Program-made: the position numbers and the translations under genes | Notes under the pieces: model-generated | The model's database searches: none | Seen by the model: only the letters and a program-made list of their open reading frames with translations | Told to the model about the DNA's origin: nothing | Part shown: in pieces, positions 1 through 12,400 of the stretch | Layout: each line of letters starts with the position of its first letter | Position numbering within the stretch: position 1 is the first letter of the stretch | DNA from: Amoeboaphelidium protococcarum | Lineage: Eukaryota; Aphelidiomycota; Aphelidea | Assembly: GCA_023515745.1 (NCBI GenBank) | Contig: JALECJ010000056.1 | Location: 186,001-250,000, forward strand | DNA length: 64,000 nucleotides | Reading direction: 5' to 3'

Positions 1-571
1 TTGTTTGATCACAAAATGTGATGGATTTCGTTTGTTTGATCACACCGCTGATTGATTCCACCTGAGCTGATTCAGCATTGGACCGTCGTCAGCATATGAC
101 GATATTACACACCAAACTTTATAGAGGGCATTTTTATTATTTTTAAAACCACATCTGCAATGTCTAGCCTTTCGCGTTTATTTCTCATAATATAAGCAGG
201 CACGGCACAGTAGAAGCGTTATATTTGTGACATGTAAGTATAAAAGACAACGAGCCAAGTAAAAGGTAAAGTAGCTCACTCAAAGTTTGGCCTACATATG
301 GTTTAATAATGCCCAGACTTCTCTAGAATGCTAATGAAATTACGACTATTCTACTTTAAAGTGATTTACATACTGTAGACTCGCAGTTAGTACTATACAT
401 GACGTTCAACTGTCATCAACCAGAGAACTTTAATCTGTAACAATACAGTAGTTTCAATCACCAGAATATTAATTTTGCTTTTTAAGCCTGTCATAATTTT
501 GGAGGAATAATAATAATCTACATACAAATCGTCATATATGAGTAATAAATTGCATTAGCAAGGTGTATAAT
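1..571. other. Intergenic, no supported gene
   Basis: No convincing gene. A 14-base unit, TTGTTTGATCACAA-like, occurs twice near the left edge (about 1-14 and 31-45). An open frame from the ATG at about 160 runs some 80 codons to a TGA under the TAA/TAG = Gln code, but its composition is not protein-like. The last 100 bases are presumably the promoter and leader of the dehydrogenase that follows. Confidence 0.4.
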
Positions 572-631
572 ATGATCTCAACTGTCCGCGATCATCATAA
601 GTGGCGTTTGTTTCTCTCTAACACGCGAACA

Positions 632-1810
632 ATGTCTGACAACAAAATGGTGGCAATAAGCAAGGCGTCAAGAATTGGCTGGATTGGTACGGGAGTGATG
701 GGACGCTATATGTGTGAACATTTAATAAATAACGGCTACAAGAACATGACGGTGTTCAACAGGTATGCCATGTATCTTATCGATTTGCAACACTATGTAA
801 ACCATCGTGCGCATTGTGTAGAACCAAAGCCAAGGCTCTTCCATTGGAGAAACTTGGTGCTCAGGTTGTTGATTCAGCTAAAGAGGTCGCCTAGTAGTCT
901 GATGTAGTATTCACTATTGTTGGTTACCCTGCTGATGTCGAATCTACGTATCTTGATGCAAATAATGGAATTCTTCATCACTTGAAAGCCGGATCTGTAG
1001 TTATAGACATGACTACTAGCAAGCCATCTCTTGCTTCATAGATTGCATCGGTATGTTAGGAGAAAGGCATATTCGCTGTTGACGCACCAGTCAGTGGCGG
1101 TGATGTTGGTGCGCGTAATGCCACTCTGTCTATAATGGTAAATTTGATCAAAAATTTTTTATCTCTTATCTGATCTACTTTTTGTGCATTGTCAATTGTG
1201 TGTAGGCTGGCGGTGAATAAGAAGTCGTGTCTCAGTTAGATCCGCTGTTTAAAGCTATGGGCAAGAACGTGACTTACTGTGGTGCGGCAGGTTTCGGTCA
1301 GCACACAAAAATGGTTAACCAAATCTTGATAAGCACAATGATGGTCGGATTGGTGGAAGCTCTAATTTATGGACACAAGGCTGGTTTGGACTTGAAAACT
1401 GTCATTTAAGCCGTTGGTTCCGGTGCTGCTGGTATGATTATATTTTGTATTGTAATATCGCTGACGTTCGCCTTCGATTATATTGTAGGAAGTTGGTCTC
1501 TTACGAATTATGGTCCAAGAATGTTGAGAAGAGACTTTTAACCCGGTTTCTATGTGGAACATTTCATCAAAGACTTGGAGATTGCATTAGATGAAGCACG
1601 ACGCCTTGACTTGTCACTGCCCGGTAGGTTTCTTTTACTCTTAAATGATTTCAAATATGCTTGTGATTTTATTTAAATTTGGTAGGACTCGCATTGGCTC
1701 ATCAATTGTACCGTGCGTTAAAAGCTCAAGGCCACGGTAGACTTGGAACTCAGTCTCTGCAATTGGCACTAGAGCAAATGAACAACATTGAAATTAAAAA
1801 GTACGATTGA
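632..1810 (+). CDS. 3-hydroxyisobutyrate dehydrogenase-like (beta-hydroxyacid dehydrogenase family)
   Basis: Five exons: 632-762, 822-1137, 1206-1431, 1489-1623, 1686-1810 (310 aa). Family knowledge: NAD(P)-dependent oxidation of beta-hydroxyacids, including the valine-degradation intermediate. Seen: N-terminal Rossmann motif [18 protein letters not shown], the substrate-loop signature [13 protein letters not shown] in exon 2, and the catalytic-lysine region around residue 190 ([11 protein letters not shown]). The C-terminal part ([16 protein letters not shown]) matches plant and bacterial 'HIBADH-like' members more closely than mitochondrial HIBADH. Several conserved Gln positions are TAA or TAG. 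An in-frame ATG at 572 would add 20 residues and could give a mitochondrial presequence. I chose 632 because the added stretch is not conserved-looking. Confidence 0.88.
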
Positions 1811-2141
1811 ATATGAGCTAAGTAAACGTAATTATGATTATAAAGTTGAAGACGAACATTAGTAAATAGGAGTATCACTATACAGGAATTTGCGCGTGAA
1901 ACAGTTTCACCTTCTTTGTCATTTCATCGTCATCGCCTAAATCCATCCATTCGATCGATGCGGCGAAACGCGGACTGCCCAGCCGAATTGATCACGCGAT
2001 CTTGTGAAACGTCCGAAACCTTTATCATTCTGGTCGTTTCTCCGCCCACCTGCCCTCTCTTTCCCATTGTTATCAACAACAACTACCACCACCATATTAT
2101 TACTGCTATATCACAGCATTTTAATATCATTGCATTCAAAT

Positions 2142-3554
2142 ATGGTTTTATTAACGAAATTCGCAGCAGCTTTATCAGTAGCGATCTCTGTATCTGCGCA
2201 AGTGGTCTTCCGCGATGCTTAGCTCCGTCGTTAGATCTAGGAGGAGCTGACGTTTGTTTCTGAAAATGCCCCTATTGCGCTGGAGTTACCTGCTGATATT
2301 GACAATGCTGAATTGGCTAGCGAACAAGTGGCTATTGAAGAGTAGATGGCTGGTGTGCATTATGGTGAGTATACTTTTGGTAAGGTTTTCGATGTTGACG
2401 TCTCCTTGACCGATTCAACCGATCGCAATCTGGTTTCTGAGCAGGTGATTGGCGACATTCGTATCCAATCTCTGCGCATCAAATCAGAGAAGGCGCTGTC
2501 TCTGAACTTGCAATTTGACCAGTTTGAACTGAGCCCAAGTGCTGAGTTTTATGTTATTAACTCTGTGAGTGGTAAAGTGTTTGGACCTTACACCTCTCTG
2601 AACAACAAGGAGTTTCGTCAGTTTGCCATTGCTCCTATTGATACCAATGAGTTGCTGCTGCAGTTGATTGAGTTAAAGTCCGATAGAAGCATTGTCCACG
2701 TCTCCAAAGTTATCCATGGGTTCCGTCCTTTGACTGTTGGAAGAAGTGGCTCTTGCAATCTTGATGTCGCTTGTGAAGCTGGCGATGGCTGGTAAGATCA
2801 GGTTCGCTCAGTCGCCATGATCCTTTCTAACTCTGGCAGTGGGTTCTGCAGTGGTGCCATGTTGAATAATGCCGAGAATGATGGCCGTCAACTGTACCTG
2901 ACCGCCTATCACTGCATCGGTCGTAGAGATGTGTCCAACAACCTGTTGCTGTTTAATTATGAATATTAGAGCTGTGGTGATCGTTCTCCTGCTAGCAAGA
3001 CTTAGACTGTTCATGGAATGAAGAAGTTGGCTCAGTGGTCTAATTCTGATTACTCACTGGTTGAGGTTATCGAAGAGATTCCTGAGGCTTTCAACGTCTA
3101 TCTATCCGGCTGGTCTGCATCTAATTCTTCTGCTTAGAGCGTTGTCGGAATCCATCATCCAAGCGTTGATGTGAAGAAGATCTCTTTCAGTGATATCTCT
3201 GTCAGTCCCGGATGTTGGGGTAACTATTGTGGTCGCTCTGGTGTCCGTGATCACTGGACTGTTCCAAAGTGGACAAGAGGTACCACGGAGCCCGGTAGCA
3301 GTGGTAGCCCTCTGTTTGATGCGGTCACCAAGAGAGTTATCGGTCAGTTGCACGGAGGTGCTGCATCTTGTTACAACAAGGAGGGCTATGACTCTTATGG
3401 ATAGATTTATTACTCTTACGCTAAGAATGCTGATGATGAAGAAGCCTAGATGAAGCCTCATTTGAATCCAAAGGGAAGAGATGTTGATGGAGTTGATGGT
3501 GCTTATCTGAATGATTTGAGAAAGAGCAAGTCTCTATTCTTGGTACAGAATTGA
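2142..3554 (+). CDS. Secreted lysyl-endopeptidase-like serine protease
   Basis: Single-exon gene, 470 aa, ending in TGA. Residues 1-20 (MVLLTKFAAALSVAISVSAQ) form a clean signal peptide. A propeptide of about 200 residues follows, then a trypsin-fold catalytic domain from about residue 215. The triad is visible: His257 in TAYHCIG, Asp303 in NSDYSL and Ser387 in EPGSSGSPLFD. The GxxxPGSSGSP context and the Cys pattern resemble bacterial lysyl endopeptidase (S1 family, Achromobacter protease I type) rather than animal trypsins. Likely role: extracellular protein digestion. Glutamines encoded by TAG cluster after the signal peptide (RDAQLRRQIQEEL). Lack of introns and the bacterial-type architecture make transfer from bacteria possible. 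Lysine specificity is inferred from family resemblance only. Confidence 0.82.
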
Positions 3555-4025
3555 TCTGTTGATTACTTTGACGGGTGCCCTGTAATGACTGTTTGTATGA
3601 TTGACTTGAGTGAATGTATAGTACTGAAATATGATATTCGTATACTAAACTACTGTATTTTAGTGTTGATTATTTTCTCTTTCACCCGCACTTTGTTAAG
3701 CTTAATCGCTTAAAGTATTAAAGTAATAGCGTCGATTGTTCAATCGCTCCACAATCCTGTCGGCTGAATCGTGTTGGAGGTGTTGTTGCTGTTAATAACC
3801 CAATCAGTTGGCTTATCATCCGGAATATTTTAAAGTGATAAAGTCACCGCGTTGCCAGGTGACAGCAATCCCGAATGGGATAGGCAAAAGTGCTCAAGTC
3901 TACAAAGGGCGTTCGATATTTGCGCTGATCCGATCAATAAGCTTTCTTCTTCCCATCGATCAATAATCAAATAGCTATACTCCTCAATAATTAGGAGTTT
4001 ATCATTAAAATTATTTCTATAAAAT
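3555..4025. other. Intergenic, nothing recognised
   Basis: AT-rich spacer between the protease stop and the ankyrin gene. I see no RNA gene, repeat or protein-like open frame. It should hold the protease terminator and the ankyrin promoter. Confidence 0.5.
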
Positions 4026-5594
4026 ATGTCTCTGCGGCGAATAGTAGAGTGCAAGCAGAATAATTAATAGAGTCATGACTTTCAGAGAGCAGAGGGCCCA
4101 GTGTGTGGAGCATCATCATTACATTGTGCCATCGCTGATGGGAATTTGGTATTATGCAAGAGGCTCTCTACACCTTAATTCGTCATACAACAAAACATAT
4201 ATGGCTGGAACGCCTTGCACATTGCAGTATATTATGGTGAATTATCTATTATAAAGTATTTGCTAGATTCGTTTTTATTAATGCTATAAAAGCACTGTAA
4301 TCAATTAGAGACTCAATTTGGAATGTCGGCTCTTATGATTGCATCGTATCGTGGGAATTCCGCTGCGCTATTGTTGCTCTTAACCGCTTAATCTACCGGA
4401 GTATTTGATGTAAATTAACGCGGCCAAATAATGGGAATGACAGCTCTTATGTTAGCGTGTTCAAAGATGAACTCGGAATGCGTGCGTATTCTATTGCGTA
4501 ATGGCGCCGATGTCAATACTCAGAATCGTATAAATGGTTACTCAGCACTCATGTACGTGGCGTCATCAGGTAGCTTAGACAGCGCCCCTGTGGCTAGACT
4601 TCTTCTGGATAAAGGTTCTGATATTCGATTGAAAAACAACTGTGGCCAAGATTGTATTTAAATTGCTTAGAAGGCGCGTAATTTTTACTTTTTAGAAGCT
4701 GTTCAAGGACCTCTATAGCCTCCAACTGACAGATATGACTCTTCGATGGATGGTATTAGTGGCTCATAGTCTCTACAGGAGCCCAAGATCTTTTCATACA
4801 TCAAGTCTGATAATATTCCCGCTCTCCTGGCTCTCCTCTCGCGTAATAAATCCAGTCTGTACAAGCTGAATGCATCTGGCGATACACCTCTTATCTTTGC
4901 CGCATCTCTGGGTAATGCGACTGCCGTAAAACTATTACTCGACTATGGTGCTGATGTAAATGTTCGAAATCAAAAGAGTAATTGGACTCCGCTGATGGCT
5001 GCAGTGGCTTGCGAGAGCGCGCCTGTTGTTGAATTACTTTTGGAGTGCAATGCTGACATTTCTCATGCTGGTAACATCTATGATGCTGATGGCGTTTTAT
5101 GCGCAAAGTTGACAGCGCGAGACTTTGCCCAGATGAATGAGAATGCTGAGCTGTTACGACTTATTGATAACCGTATTATGCAATCTGGCACTGCATCATC
5201 ATCGTCTACTTTAGACCGGCCACTTTTAAAATCGAGTCTTAAAAATAATCTATGGCGGTTGAGACATTTAGTATTAGACAGTACCAAGAAGGTGAAGCGA
5301 TTGATTGGGAAGTAGCGCATACAGGATAAAACATTAGTGGAGGCACCGGTGCGCACGGCGGTATTTAAAGATCTTTAATTTGATGAAGATAAGTCGTAAA
5401 TGTAATTAGTAAGCTTGAAAGCGCCATCTGTTAGAAATTCCAGTAGCATTGTGGGCCCTGTTAGGCGTTCTGTCGGAATCCGGAATCATGAAATCGGTCC
5501 TTTTATGTCCACCGCTGTAATTGATGACATTGATAGAAATGAGCAAGTAGGTGATAGCATTAAGTCAAGTTATATTAATAAATTAAAATTGTAA
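4026..5594 (+). CDS. Ankyrin-repeat protein, 3' end uncertain
   Basis: Open frame from ATG 4026 with many TAA/TAG-encoded Gln. At least five ankyrin repeats are visible: about residues 30-90 (GWNALHIAVYYGELSIIKYL), 95-135, 135-170 (GMTALMLACSKMNSECVRIL), 175-215 and, after a Ser-rich spacer, 275-360 (GDTPLIFAASLGNATAVKLL; SNWTPLMAAVACE). The C-terminal quarter is Lys/Ser-rich and has no recognised domain. Likely a protein-interaction scaffold; partner unknown. Odd: no in-frame TGA occurs until 5892, which lies inside the next gene. I end the entry at the TAA of 5592-5594, where the sequence stops looking protein-like. An unseen 3' intron or a TAA used as a stop would both explain this. Confidence 0.6.
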
Positions 5595-5733
5595 GGTTAA
5601 GCAGAATAAAAGTTAATAGTCTATCTAGTAAATTCCGTGTAAGAGATTTTTACTTACGCGTTGTTCATGTGGGTTTTTTTTTACTTTCTTAAAACGGGAG
5701 GAGCTCAACTACGACATATTAACTCTTACAAAA

Positions 5734-6187
5734 ATGCTGAAAAAGGATATCTTTTATACAATAGCTAATGTATTCGTCGGAGTTTTATTGTTAGTCTTGG
5801 GAATTTTATAGATAATATCTGGCATTGGCAGTTTTAAATTGTAATGACTTTGAATAATCCCACGTTAATGAAGTATATTAAATGTTACAACTGACTGACA
5901 TACGTACGTGTAGATTCGTCTTGGGCATCTACGGAATCCTGTTTGGAGTCACTATCCTTATGGCCGAGTTTAAATTGAGATTCCTTGTAGTTGAGTACTG
6001 TGGATTTTTGAATAACTTACTTGGTAGGGGTCTGTATTACGTTTTTGTTGGTGTTCTAATGCTAGAGATGCAGCCAGTGTACATTCTCGTCTTGTCCATA
6101 GTGGTGTTGGCCATAGGATTCGCGTACATACTTCTTTGGTTTATCCCCGCTGCTCGTCCTTCCAAAGTAACAGCTACTCAAGGTTGA
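5734..6187 (+). CDS. TVP15: Tvp15/COPI-associated Golgi membrane protein
   Basis: Two exons, 5734-5840 and 5914-6187, 126 aa. Four hydrophobic segments in tandem: FVGVLLLVLGILQIISGIG, FVLGIYGILFGVTILMAEF, GLYYVFVGVLMLEM and a last one near PVYILVLSIVVLAIGFAYILL. This spacing and length are those of the COPI-associated (Tvp15) family, small tetraspan proteins of late Golgi/COPI vesicles. The intron is 73 nt, GTAATG to CGTGTAG, and splits a Leu codon. A TAG encodes Gln in the first membrane segment. Role in vesicle traffic is from family knowledge. Another small tetraspan family remains possible. Confidence 0.72.
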
Positions 6188-6418
6188 AATTTAAGTGGAT
6201 TGATGATTCTATATGTAAATTATCGTGCAGTCTTTATTTGAAAGTTGTCTCTATGTAGATATACTTGATAGCCCAGCGCTGTATGATACTTTCAAATAGT
6301 TCTGTTTTCAATCGCGCGTCATATCTTTTCGTTTCACTTTCTCGACTGTATCGCGCGATTCTGTTGATCTGCAGACTCTCAACGTTCATCCAGCGTTAAT
6401 AGTAAACAATCGAACAAA

Positions 6419-7099
6419 ATGACATTGTAAGGAGAATAACAGTCTATTCATGCGTCACTTACCATTGTGGGTAAAGATGGGCAATTGCTGTTGAAGAAGC
6501 TGCAGAGTCACTATTAAATGTCTAATACAGAATTAGGTAAATTGAATGTAAAAACTAAATACTTTTCCTCCGCGGTGGATGTAATATTAAGTGATTAACA
6601 CCAGGTAGAGGAATGTCATAGTAGATTTCTAATCCTCTTTGTGGATCAAGTACATGATGATTAACTATAGAAACTAATGCCACTACTGGAATCTCAAGAC
6701 TGCATCATAGTTTGTAGAGATCAATCTAAATTTGATTAGAATTTGGATTCTGATTTATCTAATTAAATATATCATTTTAATGAAGATTTTGCCTCCATAG
6801 TGGATGCTCTTGAGTGTCATCTCGCCGATATAGTTCTAGACCAATAGTAGTAGTAGTAATAATAGTAGACTGATCTTAGTGGTGATGAAGTGGAAGAAGA
6901 TCCTAGTATTGATATCTAAAAAGATTAACGCGTCAACCAACAAGAAGATGACGAGGATGATAACTTGGAGTATTTAGTGAAATAAGCCCGCTAATTCAGA
7001 TAGGACTATCAAGATAAATTGGATATGGATGCTCGACATGCTCAAGCTGAAAAGCTATTAGGCAAGCTGCTGTCTCAATCTGGATTCTAATTCAACTGA
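6419..7099 (+). CDS. Putative alpha/gamma-adaptin-binding protein (p34/Irc6-like), low certainty
   Basis: Single exon, 226 aa. The middle (LILFVDQVHDDQLQKLMPLL) could belong to the GTPase-like half of p34 proteins, and the C-terminus (about 190-222: LDMDARHAQAEKLLGKLL) resembles the helical tail of AAGAB/p34, which binds AP-1 and AP-2 subunits during adaptor assembly. Without a profile search this stays tentative. The striking point is residues 143-150: eight consecutive former stop codons (TAG x4, TAA x2, TAG x2 at 6845-6868) directly after a CAA, giving a glutamine run, followed by an acidic segment. Frame, ATG and TGA are unambiguous under TAA/TAG = Gln. Confidence 0.55.
6845..6868 (+). 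repeat. Glutamine run made only of TAG/TAA codons
   Basis: Eight in-frame codons in a row (four TAG, two TAA, two TAG) inside an intact open frame. It is a trinucleotide repeat on the DNA level and a polyglutamine tract on the protein level. Confidence 0.85.
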
Positions 7100-7586
7100 T
7101 ATAGATGTTTTTTATTTCAAACTCTATAAGTATCACCTTAATATTGATTCATTAATACTCTATTCACTCTATATAAAAAGAAATTTCGCATTTATTTAGT
7201 CACTCTTATTAAACATACGTCAACTTATTCTGCTGATAACTCCCTCATTGTCTGACGTTCTTTATGATTACGGTTGTATCTTGTTTGGGCCAATCACACG
7301 ACTCGCTGATGATGATTTGTTCATTTGCCGACCGGACCGGAGGCTTTTTGAGATTCTTATCGATTTTATCGATTTTGCTTTTTTCTTTTTTCTTTTTCCC
7401 AGCAAATAGTAGGGGCGCTCTATAATATTTGAGGCCATCTCGCCCTTTAAAATCTATATAGGCTTACATAAGTTTTATAGCTTGTCACGTCATTTTTATA
7501 GTCTTGCAATTTAAAAAAGGTTCATTGCTGATTGTAATTTCTTTAATCTAATTTGGATATTATAATCCTCTGAATTTGTGATAAAA
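7100..7586. other. Intergenic, nothing recognised
   Basis: AT-rich spacer with a pyrimidine tract near 7377-7400 (TTTTCTTTTTTC type) and no protein-like frame. Presumably the 3' end of the p34-like gene and the promoter of the transporter. Confidence 0.45.
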
Positions 7587-9143
7587 ATGAGTTTGAGATA
7601 ACAATTTGCTAGTCGTGATTCCTCATCAGAGTAGCTGTACAGTCAACCATTGCTAGTGCACCAAGATGTAGATCATGCCAGTAGTAATAGTAATCTTAAT
7701 AAATAGTAGAGTATCTCTGTGAGTGATGACACTGATGTACAATACCTAGATTTGGAGTAATCTGTGCCGATGGATGATGATCATGGAGATGGCACTGCGG
7801 GTATACCATCTAGTATGATTAATATTCTGAATACTATAATGGGTGCTGGACTACTTGCGATGCCGAATGCTATAACTACGCTCGGCATCGGTCTGGCGGT
7901 GATTGTGATAATGCTCAGTGGATCTGCAGCTGCTTTTGGACTATATTTGTTGGCTAGATGCGCCGCACTGGTTGGCCGCTCGGCATCATTCAATTCTGTG
8001 AGCAAGATCACGTATCCCCAAGCTGCTGTATTCTTTGACATTGCGGTGGCTATTAAATGCTTTGGTGTTGGTGTGTCTTATCTGGTGATTATTGGGGACT
8101 TGGCACCATCTGTACTACATGATTTCAATGTCTTCCCCGACGGACACGTACTGTTGACCAGGTAGATGTGGATTACTATTTTCATGGCTGTCATCACTCC
8201 GTTATGTTTCCTGAAGCGATTAGACTCTTTAAAGTACACTTCATTTGTCGCGTTGGGTGGTATTCTGTATTTGATGGTCCTCATCGTGTACATGTTCTTT
8301 AATGGTACGCAATCTCACATTCCGGTTGAGGATATTGAGATATTTGCTCCAAAGCTAACCTTTCTTAAAGCATTGCCTGTATTTGTATTTGCGTTCACCT
8401 GTCATTAGAATTTGTTTTCTGTGCATAATGAACTCCGCAATAACTCTTTGAAGAGACTCAATTTTGTGATTGTTAGTTGTATTGGAATTTCCATGGTGTC
8501 GTATATTGCATTTGGTATTTTCGGATACTTGATGTTTGGCAATGACGCGGCTGGTAATATAATAATAAATTTCTAAAAGTCGTGGCCAGTCACCATTGGG
8601 CGTATTGCGTACGCGATTCTGATGCTGTTCTCGTATCCTTTGTAGTTGCATCCATGCCGGGCGTCTTTGGATAAGATTATCAGTAGAGCTGCTGATGCGT
8701 ACAGATCTGTACCATAGTCAGATCCATCGGCAGCGGAATAGTAATAATAGTATCAAGGATCCGTGTCTCTATCGCCAGCTAGTGCTTAGGATGTTAGCAC
8801 TGTGAAGGGAAAGCACTTTAGTGTGTTTAGTAATTTCTCTAGTGTAACTGCTATCACAAAGAAGATGAATAATACTAAATTCATCTGTATGACTCTTGTT
8901 ATTCTGCTTCTGAGTTATATCATTGCGTTCTTTGTCAGTGATCTCAGTCTGGTGTTGGGTTATGTTGGTGCGACTGGTAGTACTACCATCTGCTATATTC
9001 TGCCTAGTCTTTTCTACTTGAAAGCAACTGAGGGTAAATCATGGACTATGACTAGAGTTTTCGCAATGATTTTACTTATCACTGGATGTATTGTGATGCC
9101 AGTATGTATCGTTAGTCTGATTGTAAACTAAGCATCCGGTTGA
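7587..9143 (+). CDS. Vacuolar-type amino-acid transporter (AAAP/SLC38, Avt family)
   Basis: Single exon, 518 aa, eleven likely membrane helices. The N-terminal 75 residues are Ser/Asp/Gln-rich and cytosolic. The first helix carries the family signature GIPSSMINILNTIMGAGLLA, which in this family unwinds at GAGLL to bind substrate. Further landmarks: SYLVIIGDL, the PLCFLKRLDSLKYTS loop, FTCHQNLFSVHNEL and a long Ser/Gln-rich loop (about residues 365-420) between helices 9 and 10. This is the SLC38/Avt5-7 layout. It likely exports amino acids from vacuole or lysosome in symport or antiport with ions; substrate not deducible. In-frame TAG codons supply Gln at FTCHQN and several loop positions. 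The start was chosen as the first ATG after an in-frame TGA-free stretch. Confidence 0.85.
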
Positions 9144-9407
9144 TTACAGTACATCTAGCATTGATATAAGCATTGTATGTGTGATATTGATTGATTTACA
9201 GTATTAATACATGCTACATTTTTTAAGTTGAACTTAATTATCTTTCTCACTAACTTTGTATCTATTACTAGCACGCTCGTCGCCATTTTATACATGGTTG
9301 GCATTGTGTTCTATCAATGAACAAAGAGTTGCAAAGATAAATAGATCCTAACAAGATGGGAAAAAAGCATTCTCAAGTAATTGAGTAGTCGTAAAGTGAT
9401 TCTAATT

Positions 9408-12400
9408 TCACTAAATAATAATCACAGGTGCCTTTTACTTTTTGCTGAAATGCTTAACATCGGGTAGTATCTCAAAATCGTCACTAGACTGATCATCGTC
9501 ATTCTAAGTTCTGGTGCGATCATTCTAACGCGCCTACTGTTATTAGCTATTTTATCTCGATGAGCCTTGTCTATTATTATCTTCCCCTCCAAACTCATCA
9601 TCCATATTGCCACCTGTAAATAGGTACTGTAGATCTTCTACGCGCATCCGCCTCTGCTAATTAAGCATTTTCTATCTGTCCAGGCGGCGCTTTGCTCTTT
9701 CCCTCTTCTTGGGACCTTTACCTTTGACATCAATCTGATTATCCGCATCTTCCTCAGCTGTGCCATCATTATTGCCGTTCAATCCAGCCAATTTCTTGTC
9801 AGACAGAGCCATTTACGCTATTTCAGCCTTCCTCTTCTGTAAATTGAGCACATTCTCCTCAATGGAATTACTCACGATAACCCGGATGCATGTGACAGGA
9901 TGTGTCTACCCCAAGCGATGAACTCTATCAATAGCCTACTACTCCGAAGCCTACGCCCACCATATATCCATCAAATACACTCTGGTAGCACAAGTTAAAT
10001 TGATACCAACACCACCGGCTTTTAATGACATGATAAGTACATGAACGCTCTAATCATTCTTAAACTACTAAAGAGCTTCCTAACGCTGTGCTAAATTGCA
10101 TTGCCCATCCAAACGCGTAAATTTAACACCGTGTCTATTCAAGTGATGTTCCAGGATGTTCAAACAAGTTGTCCATTGACTGAATATCACACTCTTTGTA
10201 TCCAAGTGTTGAAGTAGATCTTTGAGAACATATTAAAACTTTGCACTTAGAGTTTCCTTCTTGAGACACTCGATCTTTGAATATCTGCCATTATACTGAG
10301 GATCGTCGTTAACAAGACCAAATAGCTCAATGTCTTCCCTTTGACGCAACTCAGCATCCAAATCATTGCCCACAACTCTTATATCATCATCATCATCGCC
10401 ACCATCCACACGATTGGCTATAGTGAGCTATCGAGACGATGAAGATGCTTGAGAAGATGAAGCGGAGCCAGGTGTAGTGCGACCATCACGATTATTGCCA
10501 TTCTATACGACAGACGGTAACTGGTCAAATGGAATTCTATGAACGTCAGGCTTTCGAGCAGAGAGAGCAGAAGTTGACAATTTAATCATCTAATCACAAG
10601 CGGGACACTGGTTAGCGTCAGCATCAAGCATTTCATCCGCGCATTTGCTGCAAAACAAATGACTACACCTGGTGACCAGACACCAATTCTAGCAATCCTA
10701 CTACGTGACATACTCCATACACTGACTACAGATATCATCGCCACTCTCCTGCAAAGCCATAAACATCTACTTGGCCATATCCAGGCTGAATGCAAACTAA
10801 TTGCCATCATTGTTATTGTGAAGAAATGATTAAAAGGATCCATGCAGCATCTTGTCGAGCTTACCATCACACATATTAGAGTGCGTACAAATCTACCGGA
10901 ATCTCAGAAATATCTCTAAAATCTGAGTATAATGCCTCATCACTTCGTCTGTCGCCACAAGTCTTTTGAACAGCGTAACACCAAATTACTTCACATGATC
11001 ATACAACTTCCTCTCCTGAGGTGACAATTCAATGTACACAACCTATTCGTCCTTTGGTGGGAGGTCAATGATCTTCTTGCCATTAACTTTCTAGTCCTTA
11101 GTTCTTCTGAGCATGATACACTTCATAAGAGTTCTAAGCATGACCATACTTTCATCCGCCCGCTGTAACACGCCAGGTGGAATATAATAATTAGACTAAT
11201 TGGCATTAGGGAGTGCAGTCTTACTGAAGCGACTCCTCCACACCTTCTCATCACTAAATGGCACAATTCTCAAGAATTTGATCAATCCAAATAAATCTTC
11301 CAACTTATTGACAATTGGTGTTCCCGTCAGACACCATCTACGATCTGCTTTGAGCTGATATACTGCCTCAGATGTGATGTTTGCACTCTCTCTGATATAA
11401 TGAGCTTCATCAAGAACAATTCTATGGAAGCGCAGGGAAAATAAAGGACTCTTATGTCGCTCCAAAGGAGCTCTGGCCCTCTAATTACCATCCTCTGCCT
11501 CATCATCTCTACAATCGGAATCAGAGTCACTAATAGTTGTCGATCTCTAACTACGTCCCAGCTGTACAGCCTCATCAAGTAGCGCCAGATTATCATCGTT
11601 ATTGAGATCTTAGAGTTGATCGATCTAACTAGCATTGATAGGCGGATTCTACTTCTTAGTCTTCCTCTTCTTCTATTTGCATGTCACAATAGAACCATGC
11701 TTCTTGTAATCTGCTCTTACAGTCTCATAAGTAGTAAGAATAACATCATATTTCTAAAGTATGGCAGGATCCTACAATTTCTCGCGATCCTTGCCATGAT
11801 ATACCAACACATCCAATCGACTATCAAACTCAACGTGTTCCTGTAACTAATCCTACCACGAAGATATAACAGACACAGGACATATGATCAGAGTAGCTTT
11901 AGCTTCCAAAACTGCCTATTAATTATTTTACGCTTAAGGTGCTGCAGCAATATTACCGCGTTAATTGATATTCTAAGCAACGAATGGATGGCATAGAATA
12001 AGAGAAATCACCGTAAGCGTCTTTCCCAGACCCATATCATCAGCCAGAATTCCACCTTTAGGCTCATCTGGAACATTATCTTAATTAACACTAGTGACAG
12101 TATTAAGCCAGGAGTCAAGTCCCTGCTACATATAAAAAGACCCCACAACACTGTTGCCACGTCCAGACTCACGATTCTTCATAAAAGTCAACGCCATCTT
12201 CTAATGAGAAAATAGATCAGATTTCAGTGCAGCAGGTTGCTCACTCTCTTCAATACTGTCATCACTCTGCAAATTCTTAAGAGAATCAATAATGTGATTC
12301 TGCGTGACAGTTTCCCTAATTCCATTCTATTGACAGTTCATAGAAGATGATGACGAAGAAGAAGCACCACCAAGAGGGACTCCAGCATACTAATCAATCG

